From: Saccharospirillum sp. MSK14-1
Lineage (GTDB): Bacteria > Pseudomonadota > Gammaproteobacteria > Pseudomonadales > Natronospirillaceae
NCBI RefSeq assembly: GCF_003054965.1
Contig: NZ_MIES01000026.1
Location: forward strand, 124,001 to 188,000
Direction: 5' to 3'
DNA: 64,000 nt
The notes under the pieces were generated by a model that was not told where the DNA came from, did not search any database, and saw only the letters and a list, made by a program, of their open reading frames with translations. Position numbers and translations under genes: made by a program. Position 1 is the first letter of the stretch, and each line of letters starts with the position of its first letter. This document shows, one piece after another, positions 16,459 through 25,280 of this stretch.

Positions 16459-18362
16459 GACGCCGCCTCCATCGCGGGTATTTCTTTCATGCCCTTGGCC
16501 ATGGATGCCAGATCCAAAATCAAAGCGATGTGACCATCGCCCATGATGGTGGCTCCGGATACTCCTTTAATGCGTTTGAAATGCTGTTCCAGGCTCTTAA
16601 TGACCACCTGCTGCTGTCCAATCAGTCGATCCGCCAGAATGCCGAAGCGCTGCTTACCAGACTCAACCAGCACCACAATGCCTTCGTCGAGCCTCTGGCA
16701 ATCGGTATCAACCTGCATGGTTTTATGCAGTCGAACGATCGGCCAGTAGTGACCACGCACGTCCAGCAGTTCATCACCACTGAGCGTTTTAATTTCGTGT
16801 TTTGAGGGTTGAATCGATTCAACAATACTGGCCAGTGGAACAATGTAGGTTTCTTCACCGACTGCCACCGCCATGCCGTCCAGAATGGCCAACGTCAGTG
16901 GCAACAACAATTTCAAAGTGGTTCCAAAACCAGTAACCGATTCGATGTCAATCCGGCCACCTAAGCTGGTTAAATTTTTCTTAACCACGTCCATGCCGAC
17001 ACCGCGGCCCGAGACATCCGTTACTTGTTCGGCGGTTGAAAAACCGGCTTCAAAAATCAATTGCCAAACGAGATGATCCGGCATGTTGTCATCAACCGGC
17101 ATGCCTCGTTCACGGGCTTTCGACAGGATTCGATCACGGCTTAGCCCGCCGCCATCATCCATAATGCTGAGCACTATATTGCCGCCTTGCTGAGACGCAC
17201 TCAGGCGGACTGTTCCGGTTTCAGACTTACCCAGTTCTTTGCGTTTTTCCGGTGTCTCAATGCCGTGATCAATGCTGTTACGAACCAAATGGGTCAGGGG
17301 GTCGGATAATTTTTCGACCAGACTCTTATCGATTTCGGTATCACCGCCTTCAATCACTAACTCCACTTTTTTGCCTAACTTGGTTGCAATATCACGCACC
17401 ACGCGCGGAAACCGATTAAACACAAACGACACGGGCAACATACGAATTGACATTACCGATTCTTGAATTTCCCGGGTATTGCGTTGCAGCTCTTCAACAA
17501 CCGCTTCGAGCTTTTCTTGGCGAATGGCACTGATGTCTTTACCCATCATGGCCAGCATCGACTGGGTGATAACCAGCTCTCCAACCAGGTTGATCAAACT
17601 GTCGACCTTATCAACGTTCACCCGGATAGACTGGTTAGATGCCGTGGCATTTGCGGCCGGTGGCACCGCCTTTGTTTTAGGCGCTGACGCGGGTGTTACC
17701 GTCGCGGTTGTTTTGGCCGCCTGGGTCGTTGTTGGCTCTGGCTCATCAAAGAAACCAAAACCAGGGTCTTCAGCCGGCTCCGTTTTGGCAGAGGCTGCTT
17801 CTTCATTAAAGAAGCCATAGCCATCGTCTTGATGATCGTCTTTGCTGTAGGCGCTTTCTTCGGATTCCTCGAAGAAGCCAAACCCTTGATCGTCTTCATT
17901 GCTGGCTTCTTCGTCTTCAAAGAAACCAAAGCCCGCGTCCTCGGTCTGCGCGGCTGCCTTCGAGGCTGGCGCATCGCCCTTGAAGACGGTTTCCATATCC
18001 TGGATGCGTTGGTTCACCCAATCTTCATCGATGCTTTCTTCTGCCTGGTAACTGGCCAACAAGGCACGCAAGTCGTCCACCACAACCAGCATTTCATCAA
18101 TGTGTTCTGTCACCGGACGACAGACTTCCTTGCGCCAATCATCCAGCTGGTTTTCCAGTACGTGTGTAATCTGTCCGAGCGCTGAGAAACCAAACACACC
18201 ACTGCTGCCTTTAATAGAATGCGCAGCACGGAAGATGCTGTTCAGCAACTCCATATCCGGTGCATCAATATCCAAACTCATCAACCCGTTTTCGAGAGTA
18301 TCCAGATGCTCCTGGCTTTCTTCGAAGAACACTTGATGAAATTGACTCAGGTCCAGACTCAT
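16455..18362 (-). CDS. cheA: Chemotaxis histidine kinase CheA with a GFGFF-repeat linker
   Basis: 635 residues. The P1 phosphotransfer domain has His48 in FRAAHSIKGSSG. In the region where P2 normally lies (about 130-245) there is instead an acidic, low-complexity linker carrying four short motifs: GFGFF at 144, 160 and 201 and GYGFF at 181, each followed by acidic residues. After this come the P3 dimerisation helix (VDKVDSLINLVGELVITQS), the P4 kinase domain with N box LTHLVRNSIDHGIE and G boxes (IMDDGGGL, GRGVGMDVV), and the CheW-like P5 domain. It phosphorylates CheY, CheB and probably the other REC proteins here. The start overlaps no gene; cheY lies 14 bases upstream. Confidence 0.96.
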   Translation of the reverse strand: MSLDLSQFHQVFFEESQEHLDTLENGLMSLDIDAPDMELLNSIFRAAHSIKGSSGVFGFSALGQITHVLENQLDDWRKEVCRPVTEHIDEMLVVVDDLRALLASYQAEESIDEDWVNQRIQDMETVFKGDAPASKAAAQTEDAGFGFFEDEEASNEDDQGFGFFEESEESAYSKDDHQDDGYGFFNEEAASAKTEPAEDPGFGFFDEPEPTTTQAAKTTATVTPASAPKTKAVPPAANATASNQSIRVNVDKVDSLINLVGELVITQSMLAMMGKDISAIRQEKLEAVVEELQRNTREIQESVMSIRMLPVSFVFNRFPRVVRDIATKLGKKVELVIEGGDTEIDKSLVEKLSDPLTHLVRNSIDHGIETPEKRKELGKSETGTVRLSASQQGGNIVLSIMDDGGGLSRDRILSKARERGMPVDDNMPDHLVWQLIFEAGFSTAEQVTDVSGRGVGMDVVKKNLTSLGGRIDIESVTGFGTTLKLLLPLTLAILDGMAVAVGEETYIVPLASIVESIQPSKHEIKTLSGDELLDVRGHYWPIVRLHKTMQVDTDCQRLDEGIVVLVESGKQRFGILADRLIGQQQVVIKSLEQHFKRIKGVSGATIMGDGHIALILDLASMAKGMKEIPAMEAAS

Positions 18363-18376
18363 AGCCTTACGTCCTG

Positions 18377-18742
18377 TTAACGAAGTACTTTCGCAGCGAC
18401 TTCCAACAGTCGCTGCGGATCAAATGGTTTAACCATCCAGCCGGTAGCGCCAGCACTGCGTCCTTGTGCCTTCATGTCATCACTGGCTTCGGTGGTCAGT
18501 ACCAAAATCGGCGTCGATTTGTAGTTAGCCTGCGAACGCAACGATTTGATTAATGTCAGACCGTCCATTCGGGGCATATTCTGATCCGTCAATACACAGT
18601 CGTAGTTGGCTGTTTGACACTTATCCAGTGCGTCTTGGCCATCCACCGCAGCCGTCACCTGATAACCCGCCGTTTTAAGCGTGTGCTCGACCATCTGTCG
18701 AATGGACGAGGAATCATCAACTATAAGAAAGTGCTTGCTCAT
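18377..18742 (-). CDS. cheY: CheY-type single-domain response regulator
   Basis: 121 residues, one receiver domain. Acidic residues at 9-10 (IVDDSSS), acceptor Asp53 in VLTDQNMPRMDG, Thr in VLTTEAS and Lys in WMVKPFDP are all intact. It has no output domain, so it acts by protein contact, either at the flagellar switch or as a phosphate sink for CheA. Its start lies 26 bases inside the upstream SpoIIE-regulator gene. Sequence alone does not say whether it controls flagella. Confidence 0.93.
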   Translation of the reverse strand: MSKHFLIVDDSSSIRQMVEHTLKTAGYQVTAAVDGQDALDKCQTANYDCVLTDQNMPRMDGLTLIKSLRSQANYKSTPILVLTTEASDDMKAQGRSAGATGWMVKPFDPQRLLEVAAKVLR

Positions 18743-20417
18743 CCGTTTTGCTTCCTGTCAGTGATAGAGAAACCATGGTCATATTACCCGGCGGTGTTAC
18801 GACCAACTCTGTTGCAAGCTGTCGACACAGTGCTAAACCCCGACCGGCGACAGCATCCAAATTCAATAAAGTAGAACTGTCTCGTAAGTAGCCAGAACCG
18901 CTGTCTTCAACTTCGATAATCAAACTGCCACTGGTTAAATTCATACGAACTTCAACCCAGTCGGCATCACTTAAGTGAGCCATCCGTTGTTCGCGTTTTT
19001 CGAAATAATGCGCAAACCCTTCAGGATCCGTTTTTAAATTGGAATCCAATCCTAAGCAGCCGTGGTCAATTGCGTTGGTAATTAACTCGCTTAATACCGT
19101 GAATGCTCTTTGTTGAGTGGTCAGTGAAATGACCCAACGCTTGAGTACTTCGTCGGCTGCTGCCAGGAATGCTTCCACCACTAATGCTAGGCCACATAAT
19201 CGATATCGCCACAAGGCGTTACCTTCCAATAATCGGGTGTCGATCAGTATCGGTGTTTCCGGTCGCTGAAATTGATGAGGACTGAACACCATTAGACTGA
19301 CATCATCGTCTGGTGTCGGTTGATCCAGGTGGTTTTTGAACACGTCCAAGCAACCATCAATGGCGTTCGCTGCGTGTGACTGCGCCAAGCGTTCGCGTAT
19401 CAGCTGTACGGGTAAAAAGTTGTCGTTTACATCGCGCTGTTCCACCAAACCGTCACTGATGGCCATAAAGAAACCGGACTGATTTGTTTTTAATACACTG
19501 GTCTGACCATCGAAATGTTCTTCACCACTCAGGCCCAGGGGTAACGCCGTGGATATAAATTCCTGTTGCACACCGTTTTCAACCCAATAAGCCGGTGGCA
19601 TTCCGCCATTCCAAACCTCTAGCTCGTTCAAGTCGGGGTCGTATTCAAACAGGACCGCAGCCACAAACCGGTCATCGGGTGACTCTTCGAAGACCTTGCG
19701 ATCGATCTCCCGAATAATCATCACTAAGGGAAACCCTTTTTTAACCATGGTATAAAACACACCCAATACCGGGAGCATGGTCAGCGCCGCAGCCAAACCG
19801 TGACCCGTAGCGTCGGCCACCATTCCGTACAGGTGACCGTTAGCCCCGCTGCAACTCAGCACCATGTCCCCCGAAAAATGTGAGTGGGGTTGAATGTGCC
19901 AATACAGACCGTCCACTTCTTCGTGATAGCGGGCCCGTAAATGGTCATAAATAAAGCGCGCCATGCGTGTCTCATCTTCCATCTGCACCAATAATCGTTG
20001 CAGCGACTGATTGTTGCGCTGGAAGGTTCGGCGTAACCGACGCTTCTCTAAAAAGGTTTTTACTTTCAACCGCAGCAAGGTTGGTCGGATGGGTTTGCTT
20101 AAATAATCATCGGCCCCAATCTGAAAACAACTTTCGATAAATTCCTCGCTGTCTTTAGCGCTGATGATCAGCACAAAGGGTTTGTTTTCGTGTCTCTGCC
20201 GCCTCAGAGTGCGTAATACATCGAGACCATCTCCATCACCGAGGACCTGATCCAGAATGATGAAATCGTAGTACCCTTCACTGATGCAGTTGATGGCTTC
20301 AGCGTGGCTATAGGCCTGATGGATAGGCAACCCCAGACGCTCAATGGCCGCCTTAATGGTTTCATTGGCAGAAGGCTGATCGTCAACAATCAGTAATCTT
20401 TCGGTTTGCTGAATCAT
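18717..20417 (-). CDS. Response regulator with SpoIIE-type phosphatase and serine-kinase (HATPase) domains
   Basis: 566 residues in three parts. REC domain (1-125) with acceptor Asp56 in FIILDQVLGDGDG and Lys in YLSKPIRP. PP2C/SpoIIE phosphatase (about 185-385) with metal-binding Asp in SHFSGDMVL and GMVADATGHGLAAAL, later MAISDGLVEQ and TPDDDVSLMV. C-terminal HATPase of the anti-sigma kinase type (about 420-555) with LSELITNAIDHGCLG and IEVEDSGSGY. Such proteins switch the phosphorylation state of a STAS partner: the phosphatase removes and the kinase adds a Ser phosphate. The STAS protein is encoded 13 bases upstream, so a partner-switch controlled by CheA is likely (inference). Confidence 0.93.
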   Translation of the reverse strand: MIQQTERLLIVDDQPSANETIKAAIERLGLPIHQAYSHAEAINCISEGYYDFIILDQVLGDGDGLDVLRTLRRQRHENKPFVLIISAKDSEEFIESCFQIGADDYLSKPIRPTLLRLKVKTFLEKRRLRRTFQRNNQSLQRLLVQMEDETRMARFIYDHLRARYHEEVDGLYWHIQPHSHFSGDMVLSCSGANGHLYGMVADATGHGLAAALTMLPVLGVFYTMVKKGFPLVMIIREIDRKVFEESPDDRFVAAVLFEYDPDLNELEVWNGGMPPAYWVENGVQQEFISTALPLGLSGEEHFDGQTSVLKTNQSGFFMAISDGLVEQRDVNDNFLPVQLIRERLAQSHAANAIDGCLDVFKNHLDQPTPDDDVSLMVFSPHQFQRPETPILIDTRLLEGNALWRYRLCGLALVVEAFLAAADEVLKRWVISLTTQQRAFTVLSELITNAIDHGCLGLDSNLKTDPEGFAHYFEKREQRMAHLSDADWVEVRMNLTSGSLIIEVEDSGSGYLRDSSTLLNLDAVAGRGLALCRQLATELVVTPPGNMTMVSLSLTGSKTDEQALSYS

Positions 20418-20430
20418 CGAATAAAACTAC

Positions 20431-20718
20431 CTACTCAAGTGGAATCAGCTTTTGAAGATTTGACAGCACGATTAAATCTTTGGCCGTGCCTTTAGCGCCA
20501 CGAATGACCAGTTTTTTATTTTCTGCACTTGCCTTTCGATACAACATGTTGATCATTCCGATGGCGGAACTGTCTAAGTAAACCGCACGAGAAAAATCCA
20601 ATGTAATAACGGTAATGGACGGATCTTTTAACAAGGGTTGATAGTCGGAGGTGAAACGACTGTGATAACCAAAGTTAAATTGTTCCGGGATGTTGATCAC
20701 TGCGTTTTCGGTACTCAT
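20431..20718 (-). CDS. STAS-domain protein (anti-sigma factor antagonist type)
   Basis: 95 residues, a single STAS domain. The switch Ser is visible in VYLDSSAIGMINML, preceded by VITLDFSRA and followed by KKLVIRGAKG. Members are phosphorylated by an HATPase kinase and dephosphorylated by a PP2C phosphatase; both domains are in the protein encoded next. A GTG at 20721 directly precedes the ATG; the ATG at 20718 is preferred because AGGGAG then lies at a normal distance. It is the second gene of the operon. The downstream target of the switch (sigma factor, cyclase or MCP) is not identified. Confidence 0.92.
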   Translation of the reverse strand: MSTENAVINIPEQFNFGYHSRFTSDYQPLLKDPSITVITLDFSRAVYLDSSAIGMINMLYRKASAENKKLVIRGAKGTAKDLIVLSNLQKLIPLE

Positions 20719-20727
20719 CACTGCTCC

Positions 20728-21897
20728 CTAAAATAGTTCAACATCACCTGAGCCTTCAGGCTGATGTTCCACGGGTGACAACTGAATGTTGTCAAGGCAA
20801 CTGATCAATTTTTGGTAATCGTGTTCACTCATAGGACGCTTGATGTGAACCACTTGGTGTTGGATGGCTTGCATCAGTTTCATCTGATGCTCAATCGTCT
20901 GGTAACTGATGTCACCAAACTGAAGGCCTCGAACGGCTTCATTGGAGGCGTCGGACAGTTTGCTGGCGACCGTCTGAATATCGACGGTTGCCTTTTCGTC
21001 GGCATCGGCCTTCTTAACCAATTTGGCCACTGCATTTTCAACGTCGGATTTTGAGTTGAGGATGAAATTCATATCACTTGAAGCGGTAATACCGATGCGC
21101 TCATGCAGCGTGCGAATGTCTTTACGCACCGACACCACTTCGTTTCGTATCAAGCCACTGAATTCTGCTGAACGCGTCGACAGCGCACGTACTTCGTCGG
21201 CGACCACAGCAAAGCCTCGGCCGTGTTCGCCAGCACGGGCTGCTTCAATAGCGGCGTTTAGCGCCAAGAGGTTGGTCTGATCGGATATGCCATCAATGTC
21301 TTCCAGCGCTTTAACTACGGACGGCATTTTTTCTTCGATGCTCGCCACCAGCTCCACCAGTTCCATCATTTCCGTGCTGTTATTCACGGTGGTGGTGACA
21401 AAGTTGTCCATGGTTTTTGAGGTGCGCAGAGCAAAGTCCTGCATACTGGTATGCAGTGAATCGGTGTTCTCATCATCGTGAAATTCAAGGATGCTGTTGA
21501 TTAGCGTATTCTGCTGATCCAGTAATTGATGGATCTCATTAAACGCCTCAACCAGGTTATCGACTGATTTATTTTGACGCTCATTTAAACCATCCATGAC
21601 CGATTTGTGTTCACTGAGCTGATCGTTCAACCAGTTCATAGCTGCGTCAAAATAGTCGGGTTCATCAACGTTGACTGACTGCGCCGAATCTTTCTGAGAA
21701 CTGGTGTCTCTCGGTACCGATGCAATGAACCACTTTTTTGACGCATTGGTCCATATCAACAATGCCGCAGCGGTTATTGTTGGAATGGAATACGTTGGTA
21801 AATAGTGCCCTAAAGCTGTCGCGGCTATGACTAACACCAAAACACCAAGGGCAAACAATCCTTTGCCCTTTTTCAGTGGGCCAACACTCAATCGCAT
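20728..21897 (-). CDS. Short methyl-accepting protein without a sensor domain
   Basis: 389 residues. Two closely spaced hydrophobic stretches (about 13-30 and 37-50) leave almost no periplasmic loop. A cytoplasmic coiled coil follows, with the MCP hairpin tip [32 protein letters not shown]. The tip diverges on the N-terminal arm (ALEDIDGIS), and the C-terminal arm is short. The C-terminus (residues 330-389, [17 protein letters not shown]) resembles parts of the chemosensory proteins encoded with STAS/SpoIIE modules, as in V. cholerae cluster III. It may relay an internal or membrane state rather than bind an external ligand (inference). First gene of the operon. Confidence 0.9.
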   Translation of the reverse strand: MRLSVGPLKKGKGLFALGVLVLVIAATALGHYLPTYSIPTITAAALLIWTNASKKWFIASVPRDTSSQKDSAQSVNVDEPDYFDAAMNWLNDQLSEHKSVMDGLNERQNKSVDNLVEAFNEIHQLLDQQNTLINSILEFHDDENTDSLHTSMQDFALRTSKTMDNFVTTTVNNSTEMMELVELVASIEEKMPSVVKALEDIDGISDQTNLLALNAAIEAARAGEHGRGFAVVADEVRALSTRSAEFSGLIRNEVVSVRKDIRTLHERIGITASSDMNFILNSKSDVENAVAKLVKKADADEKATVDIQTVASKLSDASNEAVRGLQFGDISYQTIEHQMKLMQAIQHQVVHIKRPMSEHDYQKLISCLDNIQLSPVEHQPEGSGDVELF

Positions 21898-22360
21898 TGA
21901 AGTTTTTCCTAAGTCGGCTGGTACCTATCTGTATTTGAACGTAGACCGACATAGCGCTTATGCAAGGACAAGGCGGACAAGAATGCGCCTGTTGTATCTC
22001 AAGGTTAAAAACACGTTGGGCGCTAAAAATGAACAAAAACTTTATATTCAAATACTCTAATTAAATGGAATGCCTACAGAAATCCTGGCTTCAGCCCCTA
22101 TAAAGCTTGGCTTACGCCGTTCCAGTCATGGACACTTAACTCAGTGCCGGACCAAGAAGCGCAGTTACAAAATGCTGCATAAGCGGACAAAAACGACACC
22201 TTACGCCGTTATAAATTGGCTTATTCGCGGCGATGTTAAGAGGGTGTAACGGAAATTTTTTCACCGACCACAATAAAGTCGGCACGCCTTTTTTTTTGAA
22301 CTAAAATGTAAGTTCTGCGCGTGTTCAGTTTTGACATTAAAAACAAAAGGGATGTTGATT
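21898..22360. other. Intergenic region upstream of the chemosensory operon
   Basis: About 460 bases, AT-rich towards the right, between divergent genes. The 11-base string CTTACGCCGTT occurs twice in the same direction (22111-22121 and 22200-22210). I looked for sigma28 (TAAA-N15-GCCGATAA) and sigma54 (GG-N10-GC) promoters and found none convincing. A run of nine T at about 22290, after a weak stem, could end leftward or rightward transcripts. No other feature is supported. Confidence 0.5.
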
Positions 22361-22705
22361 GTGGCCAGTGAATCCATTGTTGATCAGTACATTGATTCGT
22401 TGTTTGTTTTTGATATTTCCGAACCCGAATCCGTCGCTTTGGTAGCGTCGACCATTGATGCCAAACAGTCGTTAGTGCCAACATTTAAAACGCCCAATCA
22501 GTTGGGGCAGTTTATGTTGATGGCACAGCAGCTGCTTGCTCTTGCCAGCCAGATGCCACCGTCACGTTTGAAGCAACATTGCTTAGATACTGGCATGAAC
22601 GCCTTGTGTTCCGGAGCACAATTGACGCATCAGGGTAGGGCAACGAACAACAACCCAAGCCCCAGTCTGAATGACTTACTGAAACTGAATACGCTGTTGC
22701 GGTAA
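22361..22705 (+). CDS. Hypothetical protein, about 114 aa
   Basis: No family recognised. The frame is open with sensible codon use. Candidate starts are ATG 22352 and GTG 22361; GTG is preferred because AAAAGGG sits about 9 bases before it but directly abuts the ATG. The product begins VASESIVDQYIDSLFVFDIS, has a helical middle rich in Leu, Gln and Met (MLMAQQLLALASQM), two Cys and a polar end (NNNPSPSLNDLLKLNTLLR). No signal peptide or membrane segment. It is divergent from the chemosensory operon, about 460 bases from the first MCP, and upstream of the peroxiredoxin gene. It could be a small regulator or adaptor, but nothing shows this directly. Confidence 0.6.
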   Translation: MASESIVDQYIDSLFVFDISEPESVALVASTIDAKQSLVPTFKTPNQLGQFMLMAQQLLALASQMPPSRLKQHCLDTGMNALCSGAQLTHQGRATNNNPSPSLNDLLKLNTLLR

Positions 22706-22853
22706 CAACGGCTGAGTGGCTATATGGTTAGAACAGATTGATTTAGGATCCTTACCTTAACGGCCTTGAAATCTGCCTGGGCATCTCGACTTTTGAGGGT
22801 ACCGATCATCGTTATTTTGTTCGGTATCATCCCTGGATTAGGAGGCCACAATT

Positions 22854-23513
22854 ATGTCATTGCGCATTAACGATACTGCTCCAAACTTTACTGCCCAGAC
22901 AACCCAGGGCGTGATCGACTTCCATGAGTGGATCGGTGACAGCTGGGCGGTTCTGTTTTCTCATCCGAAAGACTTTACGCCTGTGTGCACCACTGAGCTG
23001 GGGTACATGGCTGGGTTACAGCCCGAGTTTGAAAAGCGCAACACCAAGATCATCGGGCTGAGTGTCGATGCGGTCGACAATCATGAAAAGTGGGCAAACG
23101 ATATTGAGGAAACTCAGGGCCACTATCCCAAGTACCCGATGATTGGCGATACCGACCTGAATGTTGCCAAGTTGTACGACATGTTACCGGCTGACGAAGC
23201 GGGCGATTCGGAAGGACGCACGCCCGCGAACAACGCGACGGTTCGTTCGGTTTTTGTGATCGGTCCGGATAAGAAGGTCAAATTGACCATGACCTACCCA
23301 ATGACCACCGGTCGGAATTTCGATGAGATCCTGCGTGCGCTGGATTCCATTCAGTTAACGGCCAACCATCAAGTGGCTACCCCGGTGAATTGGAAGCATG
23401 GCGAGGATGTCATCATTCCACCGGCGGTCTCCGATGAGGAAGCGCAGAAAAAGTATCCTCAGGGTTATCGCACTCTGAAGCCCTATCTGCGGTTGGTGGA
23501 ACAGCCGAAATAA
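22854..23513 (+). CDS. 1-Cys peroxiredoxin (Prx6/AhpC-TSA family)
   Basis: 219 residues. It reduces hydrogen peroxide and organic peroxides in the cytoplasm. The peroxidatic Cys lies in the conserved block FSHPKDFTPVCTTELG (near residue 45). The C-terminal extension of the Prx6 type is present (MTYPMTTGRNFDEILRALDS, then VATPVNWKHGEDVIIPPAVS). No resolving Cys is seen, which fits the 1-Cys class. A strong AGGAGG lies 7 bases before the ATG. Length is normal for bacterial Prx6 (about 212-220). The gene is followed by a clear intrinsic hairpin. I see no certain OxyR site upstream. Confidence 0.95.
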   Translation: MSLRINDTAPNFTAQTTQGVIDFHEWIGDSWAVLFSHPKDFTPVCTTELGYMAGLQPEFEKRNTKIIGLSVDAVDNHEKWANDIEETQGHYPKYPMIGDTDLNVAKLYDMLPADEAGDSEGRTPANNATVRSVFVIGPDKKVKLTMTYPMTTGRNFDEILRALDSIQLTANHQVATPVNWKHGEDVIIPPAVSDEEAQKKYPQGYRTLKPYLRLVEQPK

Positions 23514-23540
23514 CCGGATCGCTTTAGCGTCCGAATGACT

Positions 23541-23563
23541 CAACCCGGCCTTGCGCCGGGTTG
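23541..23563. terminator. Bidirectional hairpin between peroxiredoxin and VOC genes
   Basis: A perfect 9-bp stem, CAACCCGGC and GCCGGGTTG, with a 5-base loop, in the 55-base gap between convergent genes. It can end transcription from both sides. Confidence 0.75.
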
Positions 23564-23568
23564 TTGCG

Positions 23569-23937
23569 TTAGCGGCTGTGCAATCCGATACGATTGCCTT
23601 CACTGTCTTCGAAATGGCCGACAAAACCGCGCTCACCAATACTCATTTGAGCGTTAATGACCAGGCCACCTTGCTGCTCAACGCAGTCAAGCGTCGCGCG
23701 GATGTCATCAACTCCAAAATACACCATGGCACCTTGATAGGACGGCGTGTAACTGGGGGCTTGCATCAGAGCCCCGGCACGGTGATCCGAGGCAGGGAAC
23801 AGCGCCATTTTAAAGTTGTCACCCAAATCCAGCGGTTGGAGTCTGGTGTCAAAAATACGCTCATAAAAGCGGCAGGCGCGTGCCATATCCGTCACAGGAA
23901 TCTCAAACCACGCGATGGGATGGGCGTCCAGAGCCAT
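23569..23937 (-). CDS. VOC-family (glyoxalase/bleomycin-resistance fold) protein
   Basis: 122 residues, a single-unit vicinal oxygen chelate fold with two babbab modules. Marks are the N-terminal IAWFEIPVTDMARACRFYER, the MVYFGVDDIRATLDCVEQQG mid-part and the C-terminal GFVGHFEDSEGNRIGLHS, where the EDSEGN loop precedes the last metal-ligand strand. This size and pattern match small uncharacterised members that work as dimers; substrates vary widely (glyoxalase, dioxygenase, antibiotic binding), so no reaction is assigned. It lies head-to-tail upstream of nothing obvious: folA precedes it on the same strand, 58 bases away. Confidence 0.9.
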   Translation of the reverse strand: MALDAHPIAWFEIPVTDMARACRFYERIFDTRLQPLDLGDNFKMALFPASDHRAGALMQAPSYTPSYQGAMVYFGVDDIRATLDCVEQQGGLVINAQMSIGERGFVGHFEDSEGNRIGLHSR

Positions 23938-23995
23938 GATCAGCTCCTTGCCGGCAGGGCCGGTCAGTTTTGGGAGCCCTCAGTTTAGACGCTTT

Positions 23996-24511
23996 TCATC
24001 CGTTCAAGGCCGGTCGGTCATAGACAACAAAGGAATAGTCATAGGGGTTGGGTCCTTCGGCGGAAAAGTCCTCGCGTCCCTGTTCCTGCCAGGCATTGAA
24101 ATCAATCGTTGGGAAAAACGCATCGCCCTCGACCGTCGCGTGCACCTGCGTAACGTAGAGCCGATCAGCTCGCGGCAGCGCCTCGGCGTAAATCTGTGCG
24201 CCGCCCATCACAATCACTTCATCACCGCCGTTAACCGCCAGTTGCGCGCCCGCCAGTTCCAAAGCCTCATCGAGCGAATGCACAACCTGGCAACCTTCGG
24301 CGCGGAAGCCGGTATCACGGCTAATCACAATGTTGGTGCGGTTGGGCAGCGGCCGGCCGATGCTGTCATAAGTCTTGCGACCCATGATGACGGGCTTGCC
24401 GGAGGTGACCTGTTTGAAGTATTTCAGATCGTTGGGCAGGTACCAGGGCAGTTTGTTGTCGCGGCCAATGACACGGTTCTCAGACATGGCCCAGATCATT
24501 GCGATGCGCAT
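23996..24511 (-). CDS. folA: Dihydrofolate reductase
   Basis: 171 residues. It reduces dihydrofolate to tetrahydrofolate with NADPH. The sequence begins MRIAMIWAMSENRVIG, with NKLPWYLPNDLKYFK carrying the catalytic acidic residue Asp28, then VIMGRKTYDSIGRPLPNR for NADPH and folate contacts, and VMGGAQIYAEALPRADRLY. The length is close to that of E. coli FolA (159 aa) with a slightly longer C-terminus. It is chromosomal in context and not in a resistance cassette. It is divergent from hpt with about 155 bases between them. Confidence 0.96.
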   Translation of the reverse strand: MRIAMIWAMSENRVIGRDNKLPWYLPNDLKYFKQVTSGKPVIMGRKTYDSIGRPLPNRTNIVISRDTGFRAEGCQVVHSLDEALELAGAQLAVNGGDEVIVMGGAQIYAEALPRADRLYVTQVHATVEGDAFFPTIDFNAWQEQGREDFSAEGPNPYDYSFVVYDRPALNG

Positions 24512-24666
24512 GCGTTCTCTCCTTCACTGAGCGCGGTATACTACCAGAGCCCGGCCAGTGACGACGACGCTGGCGCAGTCGGTCACACGCTTGCGCGCTT
24601 GCATCAGAGCCGCTAAAGTTCGCAACCCTTTTTTCCTGACCACTTATCCAGCATACCGAGGCCGCT

Positions 24667-25224
24667 ATGACCGCCATTCCCGCCGAGATTCGTGAAGTGC
24701 GCGAACAGGCCGACTGTCTGTTCACTGAAACCCAGGTCGAACACGCCATCGATACCATGGCCACCGACATCTCCCGCGACCTGGAGCAGACCAACCCCAT
24801 CGTATTCAGTGTTATGAATGGCGGCCTAGTGCTGACCGGCAAGCTGGTCACCAAGCTGGGCTTCCCGCTGGAAATCAGCTACCTGCACGCGACCCGCTAC
24901 CGCGATAAGACCTCCGGTGCCGATCTGGAATGGCGCATGCTGCCCCAGCAGTCGTTGGAAGGCCGCACCATACTGGTGGTTGATGACATCTACGACGAAG
25001 GCGCCACCCTCGGCGCTATTGTTGACCACTGCCGTGAAGCCGGCGTCGCTGAGATCAAAATCGCCGTCTTGGTCGACAAACAACACAACCGCAAAGCCCG
25101 CCCGGACATCGTACCCGACTATGTCGGCCTGCAATGCGAAGACCGCTATGTGTTTGGCTACGGCATGGACTACAAAGGCTACTGGCGTAACGCGCCGGGT
25201 ATTTACGCCGTTAAAGGGCTTTAA
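24667..25224 (+). CDS. hpt: Hypoxanthine-guanine phosphoribosyltransferase
   Basis: 185 residues, a type I PRTase that salvages purine bases to nucleotides using PRPP. The PRPP loop is ILVVDDIYDEGATLG (acidic pair plus Thr), preceded by VFSVMNGGLVLTGKL and the flexible-loop region LHATRYRDKTSG; the base-recognition strand DYVGLQCEDRYVFGYGMDYKGYWRN follows. The pattern is nearer to hypoxanthine-guanine PRTases of Pseudomonas-like bacteria than to E. coli Gpt. It stands alone, followed by the heptanucleotide repeat and ppk. Exact base preference is not readable. Confidence 0.93.
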   Translation: MTAIPAEIREVREQADCLFTETQVEHAIDTMATDISRDLEQTNPIVFSVMNGGLVLTGKLVTKLGFPLEISYLHATRYRDKTSGADLEWRMLPQQSLEGRTILVVDDIYDEGATLGAIVDHCREAGVAEIKIAVLVDKQHNRKARPDIVPDYVGLQCEDRYVFGYGMDYKGYWRNAPGIYAVKGL

Positions 25225-25280
25225 CGGAAAACACTGAACGGGAGACGCAGAACGCTGGGTTAGGTTTTCCACTGACCGGC

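Noticed and set aside
21665-22484. Sigma28 or sigma54 promoter for the chemosensory operon
   Set aside because: Searched for both consensus forms on both strands; no hit with correct boxes and spacing.
22800-22826. TACCGA-N15-TCGGTA inverted pair before the peroxiredoxin gene
   Set aside because: Does not fit OxyR or another regulator motif I know; short arms occur by chance. Kept only as a note.
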